A stretch of DNA of 64,000 nt from Microbacterium flavescens (GTDB taxonomy: Bacteria > Actinomycetota > Actinomycetes > Actinomycetales > Microbacteriaceae): positions 580,595 to 644,594 of the forward strand of contig NZ_JAFIWA010000002.1 in the NCBI RefSeq assembly GCF_018588945.1. The letters run 5' to 3'. Below are positions 36,461 through 44,719 of this stretch, one piece after another; position 1 is the stretch's first letter; every line of letters starts with the position of its first letter. Under the pieces are notes generated by a model. That model had not been told where the DNA came from and searched no databases. It worked only from the letters and a program-made list of their open reading frames with translations. The position numbers were made by a program, and so were the translations under genes.

Positions 36461-37735
36461 GCCCGCGGGCTCGTCGGCTGCGAGCGCGACCGGCTCAGGG
36501 CGTCCGGCCTCGTGACGCGCGGCCTCGGGGAGCGCCGCGGCGAGATCATCCACCGCGTTCCCCCATCGCGAGACCGAGATGCGCTCGAGCGACTGCCAGC
36601 GCGCGGCTGCCCGGAGCTCGTCGGCGAGGCGGGCCGCGGCATCCGCCGGCCTGCCGTGCTCCCACCAGGCCGACTGCACGAGCAGGGTCGAGGCGGCGCG
36701 ATCGGCTTTGAGGTCGACGCGGCCGACGATGTCGTCGCCGACCAGAACGGGCAGCGAGTAATAGCCGTACCGGCGCTTCGGCGCCGGCGTGTAGATCTCG
36801 ATGCGGTACTCGAAGTCGAAGAGCCGCTCGGCGCGGTCGCGGAACCAGACGACCGGGTCGAAGGGCGTCAGGAGCGCCGTGGCATCGACGCGGCGGGGGA
36901 GTGACGCGTCGCGGTGGACCCACGCCGGCGACGGACGGCCGGCGGTGGTCCACCCCTGGACCGTCACCGGCAGCAGCTCGCCCGCATCGGTCAGGTCCTG
37001 AACGGCCGCCAGGACCGCGCGGCGATCGGCGATCCGCCAGTAGTCCGCCAGATCGGCGGCCGTCGCCACCCCGTACGCGCGCGCCGCGCGTCGGACGAGC
37101 TCGCGGATCGCGTCGTCGCGCGGGACCGGAGGTGCCAGCGCCTCGGCGGGGATGACGTCGGAGGCCAGCCCGTAGCGCCGTTCGAAGCCGCGACGGCCGG
37201 CGATCGCCACCTCGCCGAACATCCAAAGGTACTCCAGCGCATTCTTCACCTCGTCCCAGTCCCACCACTGCCCGCGCGCGCCCTTCGGGGCGTCGCGCTC
37301 GATCTGTGCGGGGCGCAGGGGGCCGCGATCGGCCAGCTCGGCTCTCACCCAGTCCACGATCTTGGCGTGGCTCTGGAACCACCCGTCGGGCTGGGTGCCG
37401 TACTTGGCGCGCAGGGCCTCCATGCGGAAGCCGAACAGCGACCAGTCGGATGCCGGGATGAACGCCGCGACGTGCGCCCAGTACTCGACGTAGGGCGGGC
37501 GCCGGGTGAACAGCAGGCGGTCGAGCGCCGCCGGGTCATAGGGCCCGACGCGCGAGAAGAGGGGCATGTAGTGCGACCGCGCGAAGACGTTCACCGAATC
37601 GATCTGCAGCGTCGCCATGCGCGCCAGCGCCAGATTGAGCTGGCGGGTGCCGGGCGCGGCCGGACGCGGTCGGGCGAAGCCCTGCGCCGCGAGGGCGATG
37701 CGGCGTGCCTCGGCTGCGCTGAGCGTGGACTTCAC
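36458..37735 (-). CDS. YcaQ-like winged-helix DNA-binding protein (paralogue 2)
   Basis: 425-aa HTH_42/YcaQ family protein closer to canonical YcaQ than its neighbour. The N-terminus has LALARMATLQIDSVNVFARSHYMPLFSRVGPYD, with the QIDSVNV box that in YcaQ-like glycosylases holds the catalytic QxD. Three winged-helix modules follow, ending in LLTPFDPVVWFRDRAERLFDFEYRIEIYTPAPKRRYGYYSLPVLVGDDIVGRVDLKADR. Likely a DNA glycosylase acting on bulky or crosslinked lesions, by homology. TAGGCT lies seven bases before the GTG at 37735 (leaderless). Confidence 0.9.
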   Translation of the reverse strand: MKSTLSAAEARRIALAAQGFARPRPAAPGTRQLNLALARMATLQIDSVNVFARSHYMPLFSRVGPYDPAALDRLLFTRRPPYVEYWAHVAAFIPASDWSLFGFRMEALRAKYGTQPDGWFQSHAKIVDWVRAELADRGPLRPAQIERDAPKGARGQWWDWDEVKNALEYLWMFGEVAIAGRRGFERRYGLASDVIPAEALAPPVPRDDAIRELVRRAARAYGVATAADLADYWRIADRRAVLAAVQDLTDAGELLPVTVQGWTTAGRPSPAWVHRDASLPRRVDATALLTPFDPVVWFRDRAERLFDFEYRIEIYTPAPKRRYGYYSLPVLVGDDIVGRVDLKADRAASTLLVQSAWWEHGRPADAAARLADELRAAARWQSLERISVSRWGNAVDDLAAALPEAARHEAGRPEPVALAADEPAG

Positions 37736-37838
37736 CCGCGAAAGCCTAGCCACCGGCCCCGACACCCAGGGCGGCAGGAGCGTTCGGGGTGTGCGGGCGC
37801 ATGACTCGCGCGGCATGCGACGCGCCTAGACTGGCGGA

Positions 37839-39029
37839 ATGAGCGGCTCCGACGACAAGCCTCGCGGCTCGCTGTTCGACGCGTTCCGCGATCGGAGCAG
37901 GGTCGTCTCGACCGAGCTCTCGGGCACGATCCCGCGCGGTCTGCGCATTGCGACGGCCTACTCGTGGCGCTTCCTGGTCGTCGCGGCGGCCATCGGCGTC
38001 GCCGTGTGGCTCGTCATCCAGCTCAAGCTGCTGGTGATCCCGCTCCTGGTCGCGATCCTCGTCACAGCACTGCTGTGGCCGGTCTTCACCTGGATGCTGC
38101 GTCACCGCGTCCCTCGCTGGCTCGCGATCGTCGTCTCCGTCGTCGGCACCGTCGCCATCGTGGGCGGCCTGCTGTGGCTCGTGGCGTGGCAGATCACCCG
38201 CCAGTGGTCGGAAGTGCAGGCCAGCACCGTCGAGGCCATGGACAGCTTCCGCGACTACCTGATCCAGGGCCCCCTCCACCTCAGCGAGGCGGAGATCGAC
38301 AACCTGCTCGCCCAAGGCTGGACTGTGCTGCAGGAGCAGGCCGAGCTCGTGTGGTCGGGCGCGCTCGCCATCGGCAGCACCGTCGGCCACGTCCTCGCCG
38401 GCGGCATCCTCGCGTTCTTCATCCTCCTGTGCCTGCTCGCCGACGGCGCGGGCATCTGGCGTTGGACGCTGCGCCTCTTCCCGCGCAAGGCCCGGCCCGC
38501 CGCCGACGGAGCCGGACGCGCCGGCTGGGTGACGGTCGTCAACTACGCGCGCACCCAGCTGCTCGTCGCCACGATCGACGCCATCGGCATCGGCCTCGGC
38601 GCGTTCCTCCTCGGCGTCCCGCTGGCGATCCCGATCGCCGTCCTCGTCTTCCTCGGCGCGTTCGTGCCGATCGTCGGTGCTGTCGTCACGGGCGCCGTCG
38701 CCGTCTTCCTCGCCCTCGTGTACAACGGTCCCTGGATCGCCCTGTGGATGCTCATCGTGGTCCTCGGCGTGCAGCAGCTCGAGGGGCATGTGCTCCAGCC
38801 GCTCGTCATGGGATCAGCGGTCAAGGTTCACCCGCTCGCGGTCGTCCTCGTCGTCGCCGGCGGAGCCATGATCGCGGGCATCCCCGGTGCCCTGTTCGCG
38901 GTGCCGCTCGCGGCGTTCGTCAACGTCGTGGCCGTCTACCTCGGGCAGCGATCGTGGGAGACCGGCGTCAGACCGACGGGCGATCTCATCTGGAGCACCG
39001 TCCCGCGCCCGAGCAGGAGACCTACGTGA
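37839..39029 (+). CDS. AI-2E family transporter
   Basis: 396-aa polytopic protein of the AI-2E (TqsA/PerM) family with about eight membrane segments and the conserved C-terminal block PIVGAVVTGAVAVFLALVYNG...QLEGHVLQPLVMGSAVKVHPLAVVLVVAGG. The transported compound is not known for most members. TAGACT (37827-37832) is exactly six bases before the ATG, so the transcript is leaderless. Overlaps ilvA by four bases (GTGA). M. tuberculosis carries a member (Rv1101c) in the matching chromosome segment. Confidence 0.94.
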   Translation: MSGSDDKPRGSLFDAFRDRSRVVSTELSGTIPRGLRIATAYSWRFLVVAAAIGVAVWLVIQLKLLVIPLLVAILVTALLWPVFTWMLRHRVPRWLAIVVSVVGTVAIVGGLLWLVAWQITRQWSEVQASTVEAMDSFRDYLIQGPLHLSEAEIDNLLAQGWTVLQEQAELVWSGALAIGSTVGHVLAGGILAFFILLCLLADGAGIWRWTLRLFPRKARPAADGAGRAGWVTVVNYARTQLLVATIDAIGIGLGAFLLGVPLAIPIAVLVFLGAFVPIVGAVVTGAVAVFLALVYNGPWIALWMLIVVLGVQQLEGHVLQPLVMGSAVKVHPLAVVLVVAGGAMIAGIPGALFAVPLAAFVNVVAVYLGQRSWETGVRPTGDLIWSTVPRPSRRPT

Positions 39030-40282
39030 GCATGACCTCGCCCTCGGCGCGCCATCTGGCCGCGCCCACCCTCGCCGACGTTGCGGATGCCGCGGCCACC
39101 CTCGACGGGGTGATCACGCACACCCCGCTCGACGAGTCGCTGCACCTCTCCGATCTCATGGGCGTCCCGGTGCATCTGAAGCTCGAGAACCTCCAGCGCA
39201 CGGGGTCGTTCAAGATCCGCGGCGCGACCTACCGGCTCTCGCGGCTGACCGAGCAGGAGCGAGCGCGCGGCGTGGTGGCCGCGTCGGCCGGCAACCACGC
39301 GCAGGGCGTCGCGCTCGCGGCGAAGTCGCTCGGCATTCCCGCGACGATCTTCATGCCGCTCGGCGTTCCGGTCCCCAAGCTCCTCGCCACGCGCGGATAC
39401 GGAGCGGATGTCGTGCTCGAGGGCGCGACGGTCGAGACGCCCCTGCGCCTGGCCGCGGAGTTCGCCGAGCGCACCGGCGCCGTGTTCATCCACCCGTTCG
39501 ACCACCCGGATGTGATCGCCGGTCAGGGAACGCTCGGGCTCGAGCTCATGGACGATCTTCCCGAGGTCGACACGATCGTCCTCGGCATCGGCGGCGGCGG
39601 GCTCATCGCCGGCGTGGCGGCGGCGGTCAAGGCGCGTGCCGCGGCCGAGGGCCGCACCGTGCGCGTGATCGGCGTCCAGGCCGAGAACTCGGCGGCCTAT
39701 CCAGGGTCGCTCGCGGCGGGGCATCCGATCGAGGTCTCCACGCGGCCCACCATCGCCGACGGGATCGCGGTCGCCCGGCCGGGCGACCTGCCGTTCTCCA
39801 TCATCCGCGACCTCGTCGACGACGTCGTGACGGTGTCGGAGGACGACATCGCGCGCGCGCTCCTCGTGCTGCTGGAGCGGGCCAAGCAGGTCGTCGAGCC
39901 GGCCGGCGCGGTCGGCGTCGCTGCGATCCTCGCAGGCAAGGTGCAGGCCGCCGGACCCGTCATCAGCGTGCTGTCGGGCGGCAACATCGACCCCCTGCTG
40001 CTGCAGCGGGTCGTCGCGCACGGGTTGTCGGCGTCCGGTAGGTACATGACGCTGCAGATCCCTCTGCCCGACCGCCCCGGTCAGCTCGCGCGGGTGTCGG
40101 AGCTCCTCGCGCAAGCCGGAGCCAACGTCATCGAGGTGCTGCACACCCGCCACGGACAGGGCCTGCAGATCAGCGAGGTGATCCTGCAGCTCAGCGTCGA
40201 GACGCGCGGCGAGGAGCACCGCGCGCACGTCATCTCGGTGCTCGAGCAGGCCGGCTACGCGCCGACCGTCATGCCCAATTAG
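39026..40282 (+). CDS. ilvA: Threonine ammonia-lyase (threonine deaminase)
   Basis: 418-aa PLP enzyme converting threonine to 2-oxobutanoate. The Schiff-base lysine is in RTGSFKIRGATYRL, the glycine loop in GIGGGGLIAG, and one C-terminal ACT-like domain (LPDRPGQLARVSELLAQAGANVIEV) gives the ~400-residue type usually regarded as catabolic or singly regulated. The GTG at 39026 has AGGAG seven bases upstream and overlaps the AI-2E stop; ATG 39032 is an in-frame alternative without spacing-appropriate RBS. Feeds isoleucine synthesis or threonine breakdown. Confidence 0.96.
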   Translation: MSMTSPSARHLAAPTLADVADAAATLDGVITHTPLDESLHLSDLMGVPVHLKLENLQRTGSFKIRGATYRLSRLTEQERARGVVAASAGNHAQGVALAAKSLGIPATIFMPLGVPVPKLLATRGYGADVVLEGATVETPLRLAAEFAERTGAVFIHPFDHPDVIAGQGTLGLELMDDLPEVDTIVLGIGGGGLIAGVAAAVKARAAAEGRTVRVIGVQAENSAAYPGSLAAGHPIEVSTRPTIADGIAVARPGDLPFSIIRDLVDDVVTVSEDDIARALLVLLERAKQVVEPAGAVGVAAILAGKVQAAGPVISVLSGGNIDPLLLQRVVAHGLSASGRYMTLQIPLPDRPGQLARVSELLAQAGANVIEVLHTRHGQGLQISEVILQLSVETRGEEHRAHVISVLEQAGYAPTVMPN

Positions 40283-40298
40283 ACGCGGGGCCGCGCGG

Positions 40299-40790
40299 TC
40301 ACTGCCCGGTGTACGTCTCGACCTTGACGATCTCGACGGAGATCTCGCGGCCGTTGGGCGCGGTGTACGACGTCTTCTCGCCCTCCTTGCGGCCGAGGAT
40401 CGCCTCACCCAGGGGGGAGGCCTCGCTGTAGACGTCGAGCTCGGAGCCGGCCGCGATCTCGCGGTTGCCGAGCAGGAACACCTCTTCGCCACCCGCGACG
40501 ATCGCCGTGATGACGGTGCCGGGCTCGACGACGCCCGTCGACTCGGGGGCCTCGGACACGGTGGCGGTCTTCAGCAGGTGCTGGAGCGTGCGGATGCGCG
40601 CCTCCTGCTTGCCCTGCTCGTCCTTCGCCGCGTGGTAGCCGCCGTTCTCCTTGAGGTCGCCCTCCTCGCGAGCGGCTTCGATGCGCTTCGCGATCTCCTC
40701 CCGGCCGGTGGTCGAGAGGTGCTCGAGCTCGGCGGCGAGGCGGTCGTAGGCATCCTGAGTGAGGAAGGTCACGGGGGCATCGCTGGACAC
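40299..40790 (-). CDS. greA: Transcription elongation factor GreA
   Basis: 163-aa factor that rescues backtracked RNA polymerase by stimulating transcript cleavage. The N-terminal coiled coil (FLTQDAYDRLAAELEHLSTTGREEIAKRIEAAREEGDLKENGGYHAAKDEQGKQEARIRTLQHLL) carries the acidic tip around EGDLKENGGYHAAKDEQ. The C-terminal FKBP-like domain follows (EASPLGEAILGRKEGEKTSYTAPNGREISVEIV). The GTG start has AAGGAG upstream, and TTTGACATATC near 40822-40832 on the minus strand holds a TTGACA -35-like hexamer. Same strand as DUF4307, as in mycobacteria. Confidence 0.97.
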   Translation of the reverse strand: MSSDAPVTFLTQDAYDRLAAELEHLSTTGREEIAKRIEAAREEGDLKENGGYHAAKDEQGKQEARIRTLQHLLKTATVSEAPESTGVVEPGTVITAIVAGGEEVFLLGNREIAAGSELDVYSEASPLGEAILGRKEGEKTSYTAPNGREISVEIVKVETYTGQ

Positions 40791-40878
40791 GTCTTGCTCC
40801 TTCGGTGTGGGGCGACGGTCGATATGTCAAACGCCCCGGCTCTCGGCCAGGGCGCGTATCGACTGCAGTCGGCCCAGA

Positions 40879-41271
40879 CTACGTCACCCAGCAGGAGTTG
40901 ACAAAACCTGTGGTGGCCTCAGCCGTGGTGGGAATGAGCTCTCGCAGAGACTGGGCGTGGCTCTCGCCGGCAGCGATCTCCACCACGCGCCACCCCACGA
41001 CGCCGTGCTCGCGGTCCTGCGCCTCGACCGCACACGCGACGGAGCGCCCCGGGGGAGCGGTGACCTGGAAGCTGACCGTCACGGAGTGCTCGTCGACGAC
41101 CTCGAACCCGGTCGTGTCGACGTCGACGGCGTCGAGCGACCCGGAGACGGTGAACCAGCCGAACAGGGCGACGACCGCTGCGGCGACCGCGATCGCGACG
41201 CCGATGATCCACCGGCGGGCGGGTGAGCGCGTGCGTCCGTACCGCTCGTCGAGCATCTGCTGGGTCGTCAT
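40879..41271 (-). CDS. DUF4307 family membrane protein
   Basis: 130-aa bitopic protein (M. tuberculosis Rv1081c type). A short cytosolic N-terminus (LDERYGRTRSPARRW) leads into one membrane segment (WIIGVAIAVAAAVVALFGWF, about 21-40), and a beta-rich extracytoplasmic domain follows with a conserved Cys near SVACAVEAQDREHGVVGW and a C-terminal SCWVT. Function unknown. Sits beside greA as in other actinobacteria. TAATCT on the minus strand (41287-41292) is a possible -10 overlapping the divergent promoter. Confidence 0.93.
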   Translation of the reverse strand: MTTQQMLDERYGRTRSPARRWIIGVAIAVAAAVVALFGWFTVSGSLDAVDVDTTGFEVVDEHSVTVSFQVTAPPGRSVACAVEAQDREHGVVGWRVVEIAAGESHAQSLRELIPTTAEATTGFVNSCWVT

Positions 41272-41286
41272 CGCCGTCCGTCGGGA

Positions 41287-41296
41287 AGATTAGGCT
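41287..41296. promoter_or_regulatory. Overlapping divergent -10 hexamers
   Basis: TAATCT on the minus strand (41287-41292, toward DUF4307) and TAGGCT on the plus strand (41291-41296, toward the 101-aa membrane gene) share two base pairs, so the two promoters cannot be occupied at once. Confidence 0.45.
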
Positions 41297-41373
41297 GGGG
41301 TTCCAGGCTATGCGCTTCCGAGCGCCGCCGTGGCCACCCGCACGGCCCGATCCGGGCAGAACGAGGACTCCCC

Positions 41374-41679
41374 ATGCACGACGCACTCGCCGCACTCGCG
41401 CTCGCGGCGGCGACCGCGACCCCGACTCCCGCGCCGTCGATGATCGACCCCGACCAGGTGACGCCGGGCGCGTGGGGCTTCGTGATCACCGCGTTCGTGG
41501 CGGTCCTGACGATCCTGCTGGTGTGGGACATGATCCGCCGCATCCGCCGCGGCCGGGTGCGCGCCGACCTCCTCGACGAGCTCGAGGCCGAACGTCAGGC
41601 CGACAGCGCCGTCGAGGCGACCGAGACCGACGGCGAGGACATCGCGCCCGACGAGCCCACCGGCGGCGCGAAGCGCTGA
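41374..41679 (+). CDS. Small single-pass membrane protein (101 aa)
   Basis: Unrecognised protein. A short Ala/Pro/Thr N-terminus is followed by one membrane segment (GFVITAFVAVLTILLVWDMI, about 35-54), a basic stretch RRIRRGRVRADLLDELEAE and an acidic tail. Its place between DUF4307 and hemolysin III matches that of M. tuberculosis Rv1083, a similarly small membrane protein. The RBS is GAACGAGGAC. A heptamer-based hairpin terminates it. Confidence 0.8.
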   Translation: MHDALAALALAAATATPTPAPSMIDPDQVTPGAWGFVITAFVAVLTILLVWDMIRRIRRGRVRADLLDELEAERQADSAVEATETDGEDIAPDEPTGGAKR

Positions 41680-41683
41680 GCAC

Positions 41684-41716
41684 CGGCATCCCGCCATCAC
41701 GCGGTTCGGGATGCCG
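41684..41716. terminator. GGCATCC-type hairpin between convergent genes
   Basis: Perfect 10-bp arms CGGCATCCCG (41684-41693) and CGGGATGCCG (41707-41716) with a 13-base loop, between two converging genes. Confidence 0.7.
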
Positions 41717-41734
41717 CGACCCTGCCCGCGCGGA

Positions 41735-42478
41735 TCAGCCGGGCAGGCCCAGCGAGGGCGACAGCGGGTCGAGCGCGATGATCAGGCACGCCGTCCAGTG
41801 GCAGAGGAACGCCAGCACCGTGCACAGGTGGAAGATCTCGTGGAAGCCGAAGTGGCCCGGCCACGGGTTGGGGCGCTTCATCGCGTAGACGACGGCGCCT
41901 CCGGTGTAGAGGAGCCCGCCGATCGCGACGAGCAGCATCATCGCGACGCTGGCCCGCAGGAGGTCGGGGAGGTACATCACCGCGGCCCAGCCGAGCACGA
42001 GGTAGAGCGCGACGTACAGCCAGCGGGGCGCGTGGATCCAGAAGACCCGGAAGAGGATCCCCACCAGGGCGCCCGACCAGACCAGTGTCAGCAGCAGCGT
42101 GCCCTGTCGCGGCGGCAGGGCCAGGACCGCGATCGGAGTGTAGGTGCCGGCGATGAGCAGCACGATGTTCGCGTGGTCGATGCGCTTGAGCACGGCCTTG
42201 GTCTTCGGTCCCCAGTTGAAGCGGTGGTAGAGCGCGGAGTTCCCGAAGAGGAGCAGCGACGTGGCCATGAAGACGGCGCACGACCACTTGGCGGCCGCGC
42301 CCTCCGCGACGATGATCAGCACGATGCCCGCCACGATGGCGACAGGGAAGGTGGCGGCGTGGAGCCAGCCGCGCCAGGTCGGCTTGATCTCCGGAGTCGC
42401 GGCGTCGACCGCCGCGGCGTCGAGGAGCGGCAGCACGGGGACGTCCGGAACCTGGGAAGGGCGGGTGCGACGGCTCAT
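41735..42478 (-). CDS. Hemolysin III / PAQR family membrane protein
   Basis: 247-aa seven-helix membrane protein of the PAQR/hemolysin III family. Conserved residues of the proposed metal-dependent site are visible: SALYHRFNW (His), KRIDHANIVLLIAGTYTP (Asp/His) and the last-helix FGFHEIFHLCTVLAFLCHW (HxxxH). Called hemolysins for historical reasons; real function is probably lipid hydrolysis or envelope homeostasis. TACGCT is six bases before the ATG (leaderless). Divergent from uppS with only 75 bases between starts, as in mycobacteria (Rv1085c/Rv1086). Confidence 0.94.
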   Translation of the reverse strand: MSRRTRPSQVPDVPVLPLLDAAAVDAATPEIKPTWRGWLHAATFPVAIVAGIVLIIVAEGAAAKWSCAVFMATSLLLFGNSALYHRFNWGPKTKAVLKRIDHANIVLLIAGTYTPIAVLALPPRQGTLLLTLVWSGALVGILFRVFWIHAPRWLYVALYLVLGWAAVMYLPDLLRASVAMMLLVAIGGLLYTGGAVVYAMKRPNPWPGHFGFHEIFHLCTVLAFLCHWTACLIIALDPLSPSLGLPG

Positions 42479-42553
42479 CCACCCAGCGTAGGCCTCCGGG
42501 CATGCCGCGGGCGGTACATGGGCGTGGCGCTCGGCGGGCGGTAGCGTAGGCCT

Positions 42554-43339
42554 GTGGCGCGCACAGGGTCGAACGAGGGCAGGGGGCCCCTCTACCGTCT
42601 CTACATCAACCGCCTCCGCCGTCGGCTCGAGCCCGCCGCAGTGCCGCGTCACGTCGCGATGATGATCGACGGCAACCGGCGGTGGGCGAAGCAGCTCGGC
42701 TTCGACTCCGCCGCCCACGGCCACCGGGCCGGCGCGGCCAAGATGCACGAGTTCCTGGGGTGGTGCGACGACGTCGGGGTGAAGGTCGTGTCGCTGTACC
42801 TGCTGTCGACCGACAACCTCCGCAAGCGCGATTCGCGCGAGCTCTCCGACCTCATCGAGATCATCGCCGAGCTCGCCCACGAACTGTCGCTCGAGCCCGA
42901 CTGGCGGGTGCAGGCGGTCGGCCGCTCCGAGCTGCTGCCGCCCGAGCTCGCGCGCGTCCTCGCCGACGCCGAGGAGCGCACCAAGGACCACACCGGCCTC
43001 CACGTGAACCTGGCCGTCGGCTACGGCGGCCGTGGCGAGATCGTCGACGCGGTGCGCAGCATCATCGCGCAGCACGACGAGGAGGGCGGATCCCTCGAGG
43101 AGCTCGCCGCGAGCCTCACGCCCGAGCAGATCGGCGAGCACCTCTACACGGGCGGACAGCCCGATCCCGATCTCGTGATCCGCACCTCGGGGGAGCAGCG
43201 GCTGAGCGACTTCCTGCTGTGGCAGTCCGCGCACTCCGAGTTCTACTTCGTCGAGGCGCTCGGCCCCGACCTGCGCGAGGTCGACTTCCTGCGCGCCATC
43301 CGCGACTTCTCCAGCCGCGACCGCCGCTACGGGAGCTGA
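42554..43339 (+). CDS. uppS: Isoprenyl (cis-prenyl) diphosphate synthase
   Basis: 261-aa cis-prenyltransferase that makes the polyprenyl diphosphate carrier for cell-wall synthesis. MMIDGNRRWAKQLGFDSAAHGHRAGAAKM contains the catalytic Asp and the family's conserved Arg/His; RTSGEQRLSDFLLWQSAHSEFYFV is the second signature. Actinobacteria often carry two such enzymes of different chain length, and whether this one makes decaprenyl, undecaprenyl or a short product cannot be told. TAGCGT (42542-42547) is exactly six bases before the GTG. Confidence 0.95.
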   Translation: MARTGSNEGRGPLYRLYINRLRRRLEPAAVPRHVAMMIDGNRRWAKQLGFDSAAHGHRAGAAKMHEFLGWCDDVGVKVVSLYLLSTDNLRKRDSRELSDLIEIIAELAHELSLEPDWRVQAVGRSELLPPELARVLADAEERTKDHTGLHVNLAVGYGGRGEIVDAVRSIIAQHDEEGGSLEELAASLTPEQIGEHLYTGGQPDPDLVIRTSGEQRLSDFLLWQSAHSEFYFVEALGPDLREVDFLRAIRDFSSRDRRYGS

Positions 43340-43394
43340 TCCGCGCGCTCCGCCCGCACCCCCGCGCCCGGGCGCGCCATGCCATGATGTGTCA

Positions 43395-44516
43395 GTGACG
43401 GATCTGGATTCATATCTGGCGTCGTTCGATGGGGAACCGGGGTATCTCGACTGGGCTGCGTTCGGACCGCTCTCACCGGTCGTGCGCGCCGAAGCGCAGG
43501 CCGACACCGAGCTCCTCGGCTCGGGACGCCGCACCAGCATCGAGCTGGTCAATGACCACGCACGCGAGGCGCGCGAGCTCGTGGCCGGACTCATCGGGAC
43601 GGATGCCTCGCAGGTCGTGCTGCAGCCTTCGACGACGTACGGCCTCATGCAGGCGATCTACGGGCTCGCCGGCGGACTCATGGTCGGCCGGGGGGAGTTC
43701 CCGAGCCTGACCGTCGCCGCGTCGCGGGCAGAGGCATCCCTCGGCTCGATCGAGGTCCAATGGCTCGAACCCGTCGACGGGTTCATCACCCCCGATCTCG
43801 TTCGCGCGTCGCTCACCGACGGCACGCGTGCGCTCGCGGTCAGCCTGGTCGACTTCCGCACCGGCTACCGCGCCGACCTGCCGGCGCTGCGCGACGTCAT
43901 CGGCGACCGGCTGCTCATCGTCGACGCGATCCAGGGCTTCGGCGCGGTCGACGTGGACTACACCGCTGCAGACGTCGTCTGCTCCAACGGCTACAAGTGG
44001 CTGCGCGCCGGCCGCGGCACGGGCTTCGCGTGGTTCGGCGAGCGGGCGCTCGAGCGCATCGCGCCGGTCCTCTCCGGCTTCGGCGGCGTCGACGGCGGCC
44101 TGCCGCTCGACGTCGTGCCCCCGCCCTCCGCGTCCGCGCAGGCGTTCACCGTCACCGGCATCGACACCCTCGCGGCCGCGCGGCTGGCCACAGCGCTGCA
44201 GGAGCTGACCGACATCGGCGTGGCCACGGTGGACTCGGAACTCGCCGAGCGCACGCGCGACGTCATGTTCTTCGCCGACCGCTACGAGGTGCCCGTGGTG
44301 ACGCCGCGGGAGCCCGAGCGACGCGGCGGCATCGTGACGCTCGCTCCCGCCCCGCAGGACGCCGCTCCGCTCGCGGCGTCGCTGGCCAACCACGGGCTCA
44401 CCGTCACCGTGCGCTCGGGCCTCGTGCGCGTCGCTCCGCACGTCGGCACCGGCGCCGACACGCTGCGGCTGTTCGGCGACGCGCTCGCCGCCTTCTCGTC
44501 GGCGCGGGTGTGGTGA
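43395..44516 (+). CDS. Class V-fold PLP-dependent aminotransferase
   Basis: 373-aa fold-type I PLP enzyme of the class V (NifS/SufS/kynureninase-like) superfamily. The PLP lysine is in VVCSNGYKWLRAGRGTGFAWF, and the PLP-ring Asp and following residue are in LLIVDAIQGFGAVDVDY. The N-terminus YLDWAAFGPLSP binds substrate phosphate or carboxylate. It lacks the reactive Cys loop of cysteine desulfurases, so a different substrate is expected. GTG 43395 is preceded by CATGAT at six bases (leaderless-like); GTG 43389 is an alternative. Confidence 0.88.
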   Translation: MTDLDSYLASFDGEPGYLDWAAFGPLSPVVRAEAQADTELLGSGRRTSIELVNDHAREARELVAGLIGTDASQVVLQPSTTYGLMQAIYGLAGGLMVGRGEFPSLTVAASRAEASLGSIEVQWLEPVDGFITPDLVRASLTDGTRALAVSLVDFRTGYRADLPALRDVIGDRLLIVDAIQGFGAVDVDYTAADVVCSNGYKWLRAGRGTGFAWFGERALERIAPVLSGFGGVDGGLPLDVVPPPSASAQAFTVTGIDTLAAARLATALQELTDIGVATVDSELAERTRDVMFFADRYEVPVVTPREPERRGGIVTLAPAPQDAAPLAASLANHGLTVTVRSGLVRVAPHVGTGADTLRLFGDALAAFSSARVW

Positions 44517-44519
44517 GAG

Positions 44520-44543
44520 CGGATGCCGCGGCCGCGGCATCCG
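44520..44543. terminator. 24-nt perfect palindrome (second copy of the GGATGCC element)
   Basis: The same 22-base core as at 14491-14512, here flanked by a C-G pair to make 24 bases. It starts four bases after the aminotransferase stop. It is a strong hairpin and a likely terminator. Confidence 0.6.
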
Positions 44544-44719
44544 GAAATTAACCTGCGCGACACGATCGCGTGCGTGTCGTGCACGGTTCTCTTCGCACCG
44601 CGGACGTACGTTCATCACATCGGGCAAGGCGCCCGTTCGAGTCGGCCTTTCGGACCACGACTCGTGACCCATGGTCGACTCGTGACTGCCGGGTTCTCCA
44701 CCCGGGGCGGGAGTGGGTT

